Assembly: GCF_900176255.2 (NCBI RefSeq)
Contig: NZ_FXEG02000001.1
Span: 248,001 to 312,000, forward strand
Source: Mycobacterium ahvazicum
GTDB taxonomy: Bacteria > Actinomycetota > Actinomycetes > Mycobacteriales > Mycobacteriaceae
Reading direction: 5' to 3'
DNA length: 64,000 bases
A model generated the notes under the pieces. That model searched no databases and was not told the origin of the DNA. It saw nothing but the letters and a program-made list of their open reading frames with translations. Each line of letters starts with the position of its first letter. The first letter of the stretch is position 1. The translations under genes and the position numbers were made by a program. This document shows, piece after piece, positions 53,008-62,065 of this stretch.

Positions 53008-53711
53008 TGAAGAAGTATTACGGCCACACCCTGCTCTACCTGCACGAGACGATCTCGCTGGGATCGGGGTTAAGCGGCCGCTTCACCGAGGTTTTCACCG
53101 ACACCTACCAGCCGATGATGGAAGCGCTGGGCGCCCGGCTGTTCGCGATGTGGGAAACCACGCCCTACAACGGGCACTGGCCGCAGGTCACCGTCATCTG
53201 GGAGATCGACGGATTTTCCGACTATGCGAGGATAGGCGCCGCCCAGGCCCGGGGAGGAGACCACGAGGCCGCGGCCGGCAAGTGGGCGGCGTTCCTGTCC
53301 GACATCGGGGCCTGCGGCGAGGGCCGGATCATGTACCCCGGGCCGAGTAACAAAACGCTGGCCCAGCTACGCGAAGCCAATTTCGCTGCGCCACTGGTGA
53401 TTCAGGAGATCATGCAAACCAAGCCAGGGCGCCAGGACGACTACATCCGGGAGTTGGAACGGCTTTACGTCCCGTGGTCGGAGCGCACCGGCAAACGCTG
53501 GCTGGGATCGTTTACCACCACGTTCCGTTTCAACGAGGTCATCCACTACTGGGCGCTGGACGGCGGCTGGGAATGCTTCGCCAATCACTACCCCTCCTGG
53601 AAGGACAGCCCGCCCGCCGAGATCGTCACCTGGATGAGCGTGGCACCGGCATTGCGCGACGGCTGGGAAGACTCGATTCTGCAGGCTCTACCGCCCTCTC
53701 CGCTGCAGTGA
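53007..53711 (+). CDS. Dimeric alpha-beta barrel (NIPSNAP-like) protein
   Basis: 234 residues made of two similar halves, about 1-110 and 125-234. Each has an IQE/LYLHETI-type strand, a helix, and a strand pair containing W (VTVIWEIDGFSDYARIG; VIHYWALDGGWECFANHYPSWK). This is the layout of fused dimeric alpha-beta-barrel or NIPSNAP-like proteins, some of which are monooxygenases, isomerases or heme-binding proteins. The identification is tentative. It starts within the previous stop and its own stop overlaps the P450 GTG. Confidence 0.6.
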   Translation: MKKYYGHTLLYLHETISLGSGLSGRFTEVFTDTYQPMMEALGARLFAMWETTPYNGHWPQVTVIWEIDGFSDYARIGAAQARGGDHEAAAGKWAAFLSDIGACGEGRIMYPGPSNKTLAQLREANFAAPLVIQEIMQTKPGRQDDYIRELERLYVPWSERTGKRWLGSFTTTFRFNEVIHYWALDGGWECFANHYPSWKDSPPAEIVTWMSVAPALRDGWEDSILQALPPSPLQ

Positions 53712-54934
53712 CCGCCCCCACCTCCGACTTCGCGTACGACCCCTTCGACGCGGACGTCATGGCAAACCCGTTGCCGTACTACCGAACCCTGCGCGATCAC
53801 CATCCGGTCTATTACATGCCGCAATGGGATACCTACGCGCTGTCCCGCTTCGAGGACATCTGGCAGGTTCTCGAAGTCAACGACGGAACCTTCGTCGCGT
53901 CGGAAGGAACCCTGCCCCCGGCGACCGTGTTGGCCAAGCACAACAGCGGGCCGGTCGAGGATCCGCCATTGCACCCCTTGCCATTTCACGCCGTGTTCGA
54001 CACCGACCTGTACGGCGAGATCCGTCGTTCCCACTCGGCGCCACTGCGGCCGCGGTCGGTCGCCGGCCTGGAGGCCAGGATCCGCGAACTCGCCAACGAG
54101 CGCCTCGACCTGCTGCTGCCACGGGGGTCCTTCGACCTGACCCAGGACTACGGTGGCATCGTGGCCGCCTCGATGGTGTGCGACTTGCTGGGAATATCAA
54201 CCGAACTCGCGCCGCAGGTGTTGGCCGCGGTCAACGCCGGAAGCCTCGCGGCACCCGGTGAGGGTGTCGACACCGCGCAGGCTCGGCCCAACTACCTCGA
54301 ATACCTGATCCCCGTGGTGCAACGGCGCCGGGCCGACCAATCCGGCGCGCCGCTTCCGGTGGTCGACGGGCTGCTGGGTTACCGGCTGCCCGACGGCAGC
54401 GCCCTGTCCGACGTCGAAACCGCCACGCAGATGCTGTGCATCTTCATCGGCGGCACCGAAACCGTGCCCAAGATCGCTGCGCACGGCCTATGGGAGCTGA
54501 GCCAGCGGCCCGACCAGCTCGCCGCCGTGCGTGCCGATCCGGTCAACACCGTGCCGGTGGCCCGTGAGGAGATGCTGCGGTACTGCGCGCCCGCGCAATG
54601 GTTTGCCCGAACGGCGCGGCGGCCCTTCACGATTCACGACCAGACCATCGAGCCGGGCCAGCGGGTGATCACGCTGCTCGCCTCGGCCAATCGCGACGAA
54701 CGGGAGTATGAAAACCCCGACGAGTTCGTCTGGGATCGGCCCATCGCCCGCTCGCTGGTCTTCGGCCGCGGCCAGCACTTCTGCATCGGATATCACCTGG
54801 CCCGGCTGGAAGTCGCGGTGCTCGTTCAGGAATGGCTGCGCCGGGTGCCGGACTTCGCGATCAAGGGCCACGACGCGACCCGCCTGCCGTCCAGCTTCCA
54901 GTGGGGATGGAACCAGATCCCGGTGGAGGTCTGA
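53708..54934 (+). CDS. Cytochrome P450 of the oxidative operon
   Basis: 408 residues from the GTG at 53708, which overlaps the preceding stop (GTGA). Hallmarks are GGTET at 248-252 (I helix), EEMLR as the ExxR motif, and FGRGQHFCIG with heme ligand C359. The subfamily is not recognised; it resembles soluble bacterial P450s of the CYP107/CYP142 type. In the operon it would hydroxylate the substrate before dehydrogenase steps. No ferredoxin gene is linked. Confidence 0.9.
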   Translation: MTAPTSDFAYDPFDADVMANPLPYYRTLRDHHPVYYMPQWDTYALSRFEDIWQVLEVNDGTFVASEGTLPPATVLAKHNSGPVEDPPLHPLPFHAVFDTDLYGEIRRSHSAPLRPRSVAGLEARIRELANERLDLLLPRGSFDLTQDYGGIVAASMVCDLLGISTELAPQVLAAVNAGSLAAPGEGVDTAQARPNYLEYLIPVVQRRRADQSGAPLPVVDGLLGYRLPDGSALSDVETATQMLCIFIGGTETVPKIAAHGLWELSQRPDQLAAVRADPVNTVPVAREEMLRYCAPAQWFARTARRPFTIHDQTIEPGQRVITLLASANRDEREYENPDEFVWDRPIARSLVFGRGQHFCIGYHLARLEVAVLVQEWLRRVPDFAIKGHDATRLPSSFQWGWNQIPVEV

Positions 54935-54935
54935 C

Positions 54936-55904
54936 GTGTGGTCCTACCGGATCATCGCCCCGTATGAGTTCGAGCGCACGTCGATCGTCGAGAAGAAGCC
55001 GGACGACCTGGCCGACGGGCAGGTGCTACTGCGGTTCCTGGCGGCCGGGGTGTGCGGCAGCGACCTGCCGGGTTTTCGCGGCGCCCAGGGCAGGCTTGCC
55101 GGTGACGACGGCCGCAGCGCGGCCGAAAAGGACGGCTTCCCGATCCACGAAGTCGCCGGTGAGGTGATTGCCAGCCGGCATCCCGAACACCGGGTCGGCG
55201 ATCGCGTGGTGGGCTGGGCTTCCGGGTTCGACGGGTTGATGGAGCGGGTCATCAGTGACGGCAACGGCCTGGCGCCCTACGACCCCGCGCTCACCGCGGC
55301 GCAGGCGGTCGGGCTGCAGCCGCTGGCGTGTGTCCTGTATGCCTGCGAGCAACTGCCGGACCTGGCGGGCAAGCACGTCGCGATCATCGGCCAGGGCTCG
55401 ATCGGGTTGCTGTTCTCCTACGTCGCCAAGGCGGCCGGGGCCCGACGCGTCACCGGTGTGGACCCGGTCGACCGGCAAAGCCTCGCAAGGACATTCGGTG
55501 TCGATGAGGCGGTGCGTGCGACCAGCGACCGCTGGGTCAGTCGACTGGCGCCGACCGATCGCGCGGAGGTCGTCATCGAGGCCGTCGGTCATCAGGTCGC
55601 CACGCTGGGCCATGCCATCGAGGCCACCGCCCCCGGCGGCACGGTCTTCTACTTCGGCGTCGCCGACGACGAGGCCTACCCGATTAGCATGCGTCTCATG
55701 CTGCGCAACAACTTGACCCTGAAATCCGGTGTGACACTTGACCGGCGGCGGGTACTCGAGCTCGCCGGCAAGTTCGCCGCCGAACATCCCGAGCTACTCG
55801 GCTGCTATCTCACGCACACCTTCGGGATCGACGACGTGCAGGGCGCATTCGACCTGGCGTGCCGGCCGGTTCCCGAGCGCGTCAAGATCGCGATCGCACA
55901 GTGA
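54936..55904 (+). CDS. Zinc-type alcohol dehydrogenase (MDR family), short form
   Basis: 322 residues from a GTG 1 bp after the P450 stop. The catalytic-zinc cysteine is in AAGVCGSDLPGF and the histidine in FPIHEVAGEV, which replaces the usual GHE. The NAD loop is VAIIGQGSIGLLFSYVAKAAGA. The four-cysteine structural-zinc loop is missing. It probably oxidises an alcohol made by the P450. Its stop overlaps the aldolase GTG. Confidence 0.83.
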   Translation: MWSYRIIAPYEFERTSIVEKKPDDLADGQVLLRFLAAGVCGSDLPGFRGAQGRLAGDDGRSAAEKDGFPIHEVAGEVIASRHPEHRVGDRVVGWASGFDGLMERVISDGNGLAPYDPALTAAQAVGLQPLACVLYACEQLPDLAGKHVAIIGQGSIGLLFSYVAKAAGARRVTGVDPVDRQSLARTFGVDEAVRATSDRWVSRLAPTDRAEVVIEAVGHQVATLGHAIEATAPGGTVFYFGVADDEAYPISMRLMLRNNLTLKSGVTLDRRRVLELAGKFAAEHPELLGCYLTHTFGIDDVQGAFDLACRPVPERVKIAIAQ

Positions 55905-56647
55905 GCGCCTTCCGCGACGCGCTGGCCAAGGCCGCCCCGATCTGGGGCGGCTGGGTCACTGGCCCGACGCTGATCGGGCCGGAGGAATTCGCCCGGGCCG
56001 GATATGACTACGTCGGATTCGACGCCCAGCACGGCTATCTCGACGACGCCGACATCGCCGGCATCCTCCGGCGCCTCGAGCAGGTACCCATCGCGACCGC
56101 GGTGCGGTTGCCCAATGCCGACCCCGCACCGATCGGGCGGGTGGCCGACGCCGGTGCCGACGCCGTCGTCGTCGCGATGGTCGAGTCGGCCGGCCAGGCC
56201 GCCGCGGCCGTGGCCGCGACCCGTTACCCACCGGCGGGCGTCCGCAGCTTCGGGCCGCTGCGCGCCGGCCTGGGGCTCGACCCCGCCGCCCACGAGGCGC
56301 GGGTGAGCGTGTTCGCAATGATCGAAACCGCGGCGGCGCTGGCGAACCTTGCTGACATCTGTGCGGTCGATGGGCTGGCCGGAATCTATGTCGGGCCAGC
56401 CGATTTGGCGATCTCGATGGGGCACCGGCCCGTCGGATCGACCCGGCAGCCCGAAGTGCTGGACGCGATCGTGCGGATCCACCGCGTCGCGACCGAAGCC
56501 GGACTGGTCACCGGGATTCACGCCAGTGAGGGCAAGACCGGTCACGCGATGGCGCAGCTCGGCTTTCGGATGATCACCCTGGCCGCCGAATCGGCGGCCC
56601 TGCGACGCGGGGCGATCGAGCATTTACGCGAAGCGACCGGACAGTGA
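55901..56647 (+). CDS. HpcH/HpaI-type aldolase
   Basis: 248 residues. The HpaI barrel is seen in GYDYVGFDAQHGYLDDADIAGILRRL, RSFGPLRAGLGL, and the metal-binding stretch AMIETAAALANLADICAVDGLAGIYVGPADLAISMG with glutamate and aspartate ligands. Class II aldolases of this kind cleave 4-hydroxy-2-oxoacids to pyruvate and an aldehyde. The GTG overlaps the preceding stop, and the stop overlaps the next GTG. Confidence 0.87.
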   Translation: MSAFRDALAKAAPIWGGWVTGPTLIGPEEFARAGYDYVGFDAQHGYLDDADIAGILRRLEQVPIATAVRLPNADPAPIGRVADAGADAVVVAMVESAGQAAAAVAATRYPPAGVRSFGPLRAGLGLDPAAHEARVSVFAMIETAAALANLADICAVDGLAGIYVGPADLAISMGHRPVGSTRQPEVLDAIVRIHRVATEAGLVTGIHASEGKTGHAMAQLGFRMITLAAESAALRRGAIEHLREATGQ

Positions 56648-57048
56648 CCGACGAGCGCACCGCGATCCGCGAACTGATCGCCGCCTACGCACTCGCTCTC
56701 GACGGCGTCGACGTCGACGCGTGCGTGCAGCTGTTCACCGATGACGCGGAATTCCTGGTCTATGGACGGGCTTTCGCCGGACCCGAAGGGATCGCCACGA
56801 TGTTCACCGATGCTCCCCGCGGGCTGCACCTGACCGGGGTGTCGCGCATCGACGTCGGCCCCGAAGAAGACACCGCGACCGCCCGCACGCAGGTCCTGTT
56901 CGTCAGGGCCGGTGATCTGCACCTGCGCCCCGCGCTCTACGACGACCAGTTGGTCCGCCGCGACGGTCAATGGCGTTTCCGGCAGCGCAGATGCCAGTTC
57001 GTCACCAGCCGCGGCCTGTCCGAAAGCCCGGAGGTCGCGTCATCATGA
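56644..57048 (+). CDS. SnoaL-like/NTF2-fold protein of the oxidative operon
   Basis: 134 residues: TAIRELIAAYALALDGVDVDACVQLFTDDAEFLVYG then GIATMFTDAPRGLHLTGVSRI. The fold is that of SnoaL_4 and scytalone dehydratase-type proteins, which may act as dehydratases or isomerases. D20 and H62 could be functional residues. Translation is coupled on both sides (GTGA and ATGA). Confidence 0.8.
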   Translation: MTDERTAIRELIAAYALALDGVDVDACVQLFTDDAEFLVYGRAFAGPEGIATMFTDAPRGLHLTGVSRIDVGPEEDTATARTQVLFVRAGDLHLRPALYDDQLVRRDGQWRFRQRRCQFVTSRGLSESPEVASS

Positions 57049-57767
57049 GCGTCGCACTCGTCACCGGAGCGGCCGGCGGCCAGGGCTGGGCGATCGCGAA
57101 AAGGCTTCGCGGCAACGGGTATTCGGTGGCGGCCTGCGACCGGCGCGCCGAGGACGTCGCGGCCGCTGTCGCGGAATTGGGTGACGACGAGGTGATCGCG
57201 ATCGAACTGGACGTGACCAGCGAGCAGCAATGGGAGGCCGCCGTCGCATCGACGGTGGACCGCTTCGGGGGGTTGACCACGCTGGTCAACAACGCCGGGG
57301 TGCTGCATCGTGCCGCGCTGGGCGACGAGACAGTCGCGGATTTCGAAAATGCTTGGCGGGTCAACTGTCTGGGCGCCTTCCTGGGCATGCGAGCCGCACT
57401 CGCTCAGCTGCGGGAAGCCGAACACGCGGCGATCGTGAATATCTGCAGCACCGGAGCCATCCGCCCGTTCCCGGCGCACTGCGCCTACGGTTCGTCGAAG
57501 TGGGCGCTTCGGGGGCTGACCCAAACGGCGGCGGCCGAACTCGCGCCGTGGGGCATTCGGGTCAATGCGGTGTTCCCCGGGCCGATCGCGACCTCGATGC
57601 TCGACGATGCCACGCAGGCGCGGCTGACGGCGACGGCGCAGTTCGGGCGGCTGGGGCAGCCTACCGAAATCGCCGATGCGGTAGCCTTTCTGGTGTCGGA
57701 GGCCGCGTCGTTCATCACCGGTTCGGAACTGGTCGTCGATGGTGGGCAATGCCTACAAATCCGATGA
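57045..57767 (+). CDS. Short-chain dehydrogenase of the oxidative operon
   Basis: 240 residues from an ATG overlapping the previous stop. Motifs are VTGAAGGQG (6-14), LVNNAG, ICSTGAIRPFPAHCAYGSSKWALRGL with the catalytic Ser, Tyr and Lys, and GIRVNAVFPGPIAT. Substrate unknown; a secondary alcohol to ketone step, as needed before a Baeyer-Villiger reaction, would suit the operon. Its stop overlaps the monooxygenase ATG. Confidence 0.88.
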   Translation: MSVALVTGAAGGQGWAIAKRLRGNGYSVAACDRRAEDVAAAVAELGDDEVIAIELDVTSEQQWEAAVASTVDRFGGLTTLVNNAGVLHRAALGDETVADFENAWRVNCLGAFLGMRAALAQLREAEHAAIVNICSTGAIRPFPAHCAYGSSKWALRGLTQTAAAELAPWGIRVNAVFPGPIATSMLDDATQARLTATAQFGRLGQPTEIADAVAFLVSEAASFITGSELVVDGGQCLQIR

Positions 57768-59278
57768 GGACGACATTGTCGGTCGGCATCATCGGTGCCG
57801 GGCCGGGCGGACTGGCATTGGGAATCCTGTTGGATCGAGCCGGATTTCACGACTTCACCATCTTCGACCGCGAAGACGACGTCGGCGGCACGTGGCGGAT
57901 CAACACCTACCCGGGACTGGCCTGCGACGTCAAGTCGCATCTGTATTCGTTCTCCTTCGACCTGAACCCGCATTGGTCGCGGTTATGGTCCGGCCAGCCC
58001 GAGATCCTCGCCTACTTCGAGCGCTGCGCCGACAAATACGGGTTGCGGCCGCATCTGCGGCTGCGCACCGAAATTCGTTCGGCGACTTGGGAAGAAGACG
58101 CACAGCAATGGTGTCTTACTACCAGTAACGGCGAAGAACACCGCTTCGACGTCGTGGTCTCCGCCGTGGGCCTGTTCACCCGGCCTCTTCTCCCGGAGCT
58201 CGTCGAGCAGGAGCCGTTCACCGGGACCGTGATGCACTCGTCGCAATGGGACCATTCGATAGATCTCGAGGGCGCGCGGGTGGCTGTGTTGGGTACCGGC
58301 TCGACGGCGTCACAGCTGCTGCCCGAACTCGCAAAGGTCGCTGCCCGGGTCTATTCGGTACAGCGCTCGCCGACCTGGATTCTGCCCAAGCCGGATCGGC
58401 ACTACACCCGACGGGAGCGCTGGGCCTTCACTCATCTGCCGTTCGCCAAAAGGCTGTACCGGACCCGGCTGTGGCTGCGCAGCGAATCCAACATCTCGGT
58501 GATCGAGCACGGCAGCGAAAAGACGCAGGATTTCACCGCGATCGCCCTTGACTTGCTTGAAAAGACGGTCGCCGACCAGGAATTGCGGCAACGGTTGACT
58601 CCGGATCACCCGATGGGCTGCAAGCGGCTGGTGTTCTCCTCGGACTACCTGCCGACGCTGACCCGGCCCAATGTCGAGGTGGTGTCCAGTCCGGCCCGCT
58701 ACCTCAAGGCCCGATCCTTCGTCACCGAAGACGGCACCGAGCGTGACGTCGACGTCGTGGTGTGTGCCACCGGCTACGCCGCCGCCGACTATCTCGGGCA
58801 GCTGGATGTCCTCGGCGAGGGTGGCACCACGCTGCGCGAGGTGTGGAGCGAGGGGGCGCATGCGTATCTCGGCATGGCCGTCCCCGGGTTCCCGAACTTC
58901 TTCATGCTGTACGGGCCCAACACGAATGTCGGCTCCAACAGCGTGATCTTCATGTTGGAAGCTCAGGCGCGTTACATCGTGCGGGTGTTGAAGTACCTGC
59001 GGCGCCGGGGCAAGACGTACGTGGCGGTGCGGCCGTCGGCGCTGGCGCGGTTCATCGTCAAGATCGACCGATGGATGGTCGGCACTGTGTGGACGACCCA
59101 GTGCAGCAACTACTTTCGGGCCGCTAACGGGCGCGTGGTCACCCAGTGGCCGCGCAGCGCGCGTAGCTTCTGGGAGATGACGCGCAGGTTCACGCCCGGC
59201 GACTTCGTGTTCTCCAGTCATCCGCGCCGGCCCGTGTCCGCCGGTCATGGGGCCGTCAGCGCACCGGAGGCACGATGA
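57764..59278 (+). CDS. Baeyer-Villiger-type flavin monooxygenase
   Basis: 504 residues from the ATG at 57764, which overlaps the SDR stop; an ATG at 57749 is possible. FAD loop GAGPGG at 11-16 and NADP loop LGTGSTAS near 176 flank the Baeyer-Villiger fingerprint F-x-G-x3-H-x3-W-D (F152, G154, H158, W162, D163). This favours a class B monooxygenase that turns a ketone into an ester or lactone. The esterase gene starts within its stop. Mycobacteria have several such enzymes, for example the EtaA/MymA type. Confidence 0.9.
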   Translation: MRTTLSVGIIGAGPGGLALGILLDRAGFHDFTIFDREDDVGGTWRINTYPGLACDVKSHLYSFSFDLNPHWSRLWSGQPEILAYFERCADKYGLRPHLRLRTEIRSATWEEDAQQWCLTTSNGEEHRFDVVVSAVGLFTRPLLPELVEQEPFTGTVMHSSQWDHSIDLEGARVAVLGTGSTASQLLPELAKVAARVYSVQRSPTWILPKPDRHYTRRERWAFTHLPFAKRLYRTRLWLRSESNISVIEHGSEKTQDFTAIALDLLEKTVADQELRQRLTPDHPMGCKRLVFSSDYLPTLTRPNVEVVSSPARYLKARSFVTEDGTERDVDVVVCATGYAAADYLGQLDVLGEGGTTLREVWSEGAHAYLGMAVPGFPNFFMLYGPNTNVGSNSVIFMLEAQARYIVRVLKYLRRRGKTYVAVRPSALARFIVKIDRWMVGTVWTTQCSNYFRAANGRVVTQWPRSARSFWEMTRRFTPGDFVFSSHPRRPVSAGHGAVSAPEAR

Positions 59279-60198
59279 CGGACCTGGACGGAGCGCAACG
59301 CCTGCATCCGGTGCTGCGCGCGGTCGCGACGACTCGAACAGTCTTCTCCCCGGAGGCAATTCAGTCGATGCGCGGACCGTTCGACCAGCGCCGCCGTGAC
59401 GCCGCGGCCATCACCGAGTTGCCGGGCGTGCAGATCACCAGCGACACCGCCGGCAACGTGCCGGTGCGCATCTATCGCGGCGGGCCGTCACCGGCACCGG
59501 TCGTCGTCTATTGCCACGCGGGCGGATTCGCGCTGGGCAACCTCGACACCGACCACCGGCAGTGCGGCGAACTCGCCCGCCGCGGCCGCTGCACGGTGGT
59601 GTCGGTCGACTACCGGCTGGCCCCGGAACACCCCTACCCGGCGGCACTCGACGACGCGATCGCGGTGCTCGAGTGGGTCACCGGCAAGGCGGCGGAACTG
59701 GATGTGGACATCACGCGGCTGGCGGTCGCGGGCAGCAGTGCCGGGGCCACTTTGGCCGCATCCCTGGTGCAGCGTTGCGCCGACGGGTCGCTGCCGCCCG
59801 TCGTGTTCCAGCTGTTGCACCAGCCGGTGCTCGACGATCGCCCTACCGCGTCGAAAGCGGAGTTTCGCACCAGCCCGGCATTCGACAGTGAGGCGGCCGA
59901 ACTGATGTGGCGCTACTACCTGGGTGACCGGCCCGCATCGCCGGACACCGTGCCGGCGCGGCGTCCCGAATTAAAGCATTTACCAACAACTTTGATCACC
60001 TGCGCGGAGATCGACCCGTTTCGCGACGAAGCGATCGACTACGCGCTGCGGCTGCTGCGCGCCGGCGTGTCCACCGAATTGCACGTATTCGCGCGCACCT
60101 GCCACGGTTTCGATTCGCTGCTGCCCGACTGGTCGGAGTCCGAGCGGCTGTTCACGCTGCAGGGTCAGGCGCTGCACCGCGTCTGGTACGCGATCTGA
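59275..60198 (+). CDS. HSL-family esterase/lipase (alpha/beta hydrolase fold 3)
   Basis: 307 residues. The oxyanion HGGG of the family appears as HAGG at 81-84, a Gly to Ala change. The nucleophile is S155 in GSSAG, with DYRLAPEHPYPAALDD downstream of the oxyanion loop. Acid and base are in CAEIDPFRDEAIDYA and FARTCHGFDSL. It would hydrolyse the ester or lactone made by the monooxygenase just upstream, with which it is translationally coupled. It is similar to mycobacterial Lip proteins. Confidence 0.88.
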   Translation: MTDLDGAQRLHPVLRAVATTRTVFSPEAIQSMRGPFDQRRRDAAAITELPGVQITSDTAGNVPVRIYRGGPSPAPVVVYCHAGGFALGNLDTDHRQCGELARRGRCTVVSVDYRLAPEHPYPAALDDAIAVLEWVTGKAAELDVDITRLAVAGSSAGATLAASLVQRCADGSLPPVVFQLLHQPVLDDRPTASKAEFRTSPAFDSEAAELMWRYYLGDRPASPDTVPARRPELKHLPTTLITCAEIDPFRDEAIDYALRLLRAGVSTELHVFARTCHGFDSLLPDWSESERLFTLQGQALHRVWYAI

Positions 60199-60276
60199 GC
60201 CGACCCGGCTCGAGATACCGGCGTAGGACCTTTGCCCCTACCCGTCAACGTGGCGGGTCGCGAACAATGACCCGTT

Positions 60277-61470
60277 ATGAGGATCACCGGCTTACAGGTC
60301 GTGCCATTCGAGACCTTTGTCGACCGAATCTCGTTCGGCCAGTTGACTACCGATTACCGTGTGGTGCAGACCGTGACGAAGGTACTCACCGACGAGGGCG
60401 TCGAGGGTTACTACTTCGGGGGTCATTTCCATGGCGACCAGGACGGGCTGTTGCCCGGTGACCGGGCGCTGATAACTCAATTCTTGAGTCCCCTGCTCAC
60501 CGGCCAGGATCCCTTCGACCGGGCGGAGATCTGGCGTCAACTCTGGGCCGCGAAACTACCGGAGAATGTCTGCAGCGTCATCGATCTGGCCCTTTGGGAT
60601 TTGGCGGGCCGAGCCACCGGGCTACCCACGCGCAAGTTGCTGGGCGGCGCTCGTGACCGCGTCAAGGCCTACGCGAGCAGCTTCAACAATCTGGGCAGTC
60701 CTGACGAGTACGCGGCTCATGCCGCCGACTGCCGGCGTCAGGGTTATCGGGCCTACAAGATCCATCCGTACCACTATTGGAACCCCGCGACCCGCCAACC
60801 CGCTCTGCCGCGACCATCGTATGTGGACTGGGATCTACAGGTGTGCCGCGAGGTTCGGGCGGCGGTCGGAGACGACATGGTGCTCATGTTCGACCCGTGG
60901 GGCACCTACCAGACGTTCGAAGACGCCCTGCTGGTCGGCCGCGAGCTGGAACGGCTGGGTTTCTATTGGTATGAGCACCCGATGCCCGAGTACCGGGTCG
61001 AGTCATATGTGAAACTGGTTGACGCACTTGATATCCCGATCTGCTCACCGGAGATCGCCGAGGGCGGTGTCTATACTCGAGCGGACTGGATCTTGCGTCG
61101 TGCCTCCGATATCACCCGCATCGACGTCTTACGCGGAGGCATTACCGGAGTGATGAAGCTGGCCGGAATGGCCGAGGCCGTCGGCATGCGCTGTGAGCTA
61201 CACATGAGCGGCTTCGGCAACTTGCAGGTCCTGGGTGCTACGAGCGACGACGTGTGCGAATACTACGAGCGCGGCCTGCTCGGGCCCGGGGTCCGCTACG
61301 ACACCGTGCCGGCCTATCTTGACGCGTCGTGCGACCCGCTGGGCGCGGACGGATTCGTCGACCTACCGCAGGCACCCGGGCTCGGTTACCAGATCCGTTG
61401 GGATTACATCGAAAATCACCGCCTTGCCGACATAGCGGCCGAACCCGTCGCACCCCTGCACCCGAGGTAG
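60277..61470 (+). CDS. Mandelate racemase/muconate-lactonizing enzyme family (enolase superfamily)
   Basis: 397 residues. Metal ligands are D206 (MFDPWG), E233 (WYEHPMPE) and E259 (CSPEIAEG). An acid/base residue is K161 in KIHPY, with H163 next to it. A second base could be the histidine of CELHMSGFG. Such enzymes take a proton from carbon next to a carboxylate, giving dehydration, racemisation or cycloisomerisation; an acid-sugar dehydratase type is likely. A gap of 78 bp separates it from the esterase gene, so it may have its own promoter. Confidence 0.88.
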   Translation: MRITGLQVVPFETFVDRISFGQLTTDYRVVQTVTKVLTDEGVEGYYFGGHFHGDQDGLLPGDRALITQFLSPLLTGQDPFDRAEIWRQLWAAKLPENVCSVIDLALWDLAGRATGLPTRKLLGGARDRVKAYASSFNNLGSPDEYAAHAADCRRQGYRAYKIHPYHYWNPATRQPALPRPSYVDWDLQVCREVRAAVGDDMVLMFDPWGTYQTFEDALLVGRELERLGFYWYEHPMPEYRVESYVKLVDALDIPICSPEIAEGGVYTRADWILRRASDITRIDVLRGGITGVMKLAGMAEAVGMRCELHMSGFGNLQVLGATSDDVCEYYERGLLGPGVRYDTVPAYLDASCDPLGADGFVDLPQAPGLGYQIRWDYIENHRLADIAAEPVAPLHPR

Positions 61471-61548
61471 CCGCCGTGAATCGTGGGCCGGCCGAACCAA
61501 TCCGGTGCGGCACCGCCCACCGGGGGTCACACATGTTGGAATACCAGC

Positions 61549-62013
61549 ATGGCTCTCATTCCGCCGGCCCCAGAGCGGCTCACCAGCAGCGACTTCCCGG
61601 TGCTGTGGCCGGTGGGCACCCGGTGGGCCGACAACGACATGTTCGGTCACCTCAACAACGCGGTCTATTACCAGTTGTTCGACACCGCGATCAATGCCTG
61701 GATCACGATCGGCACCGGGCTTGACCCGACCACGATGCCGGCCTTGGGCGTCGTCGCCGAGTCGGGCTGCCGCTACTTCTCCGAACTGCAATTCCCGCAG
61801 CGTCTCGAGGTGGGTCTCGCCGTGACACGGCTGGGCCGCAGCAGCGTCACCTACCGGCTCGGCGTGTTCGATTCACGAGAGGGTCAACAGCCGCGGCCGG
61901 TCACCGCGCTCGGGCATTGGGTGCACGTTTACGTGGACCGTACTGGCCGCAAGCCCACCCCGATTCCCGACCCCATCCGGACCCTGCTGTCGACGGCCTG
62001 CGTGGCGGTTTAA
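61549..62013 (+). CDS. 4HBT-type thioesterase (Rv0163 counterpart)
   Basis: 154 residues from the ATG at 61549; Rv0163 is 151. The hot-dog active region is RWADNDMFGHLNNAVYYQLFDTAI, with D28 or D30 as the catalytic carboxylate. The rest is VTRLGRSSVTYRLGVFDSR and a terminal strand. It should hydrolyse acyl-CoA or a related thioester in the cytoplasm. Here the window returns to M. tuberculosis order after the accessory block. Confidence 0.87.
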   Translation: MALIPPAPERLTSSDFPVLWPVGTRWADNDMFGHLNNAVYYQLFDTAINAWITIGTGLDPTTMPALGVVAESGCRYFSELQFPQRLEVGLAVTRLGRSSVTYRLGVFDSREGQQPRPVTALGHWVHVYVDRTGRKPTPIPDPIRTLLSTACVAV

Positions 62014-62065
62014 CCGAGAAAGCGCCAGGCGCTGGGGCTTTCGCGCGCCCGGCTATGCTTCGGCA

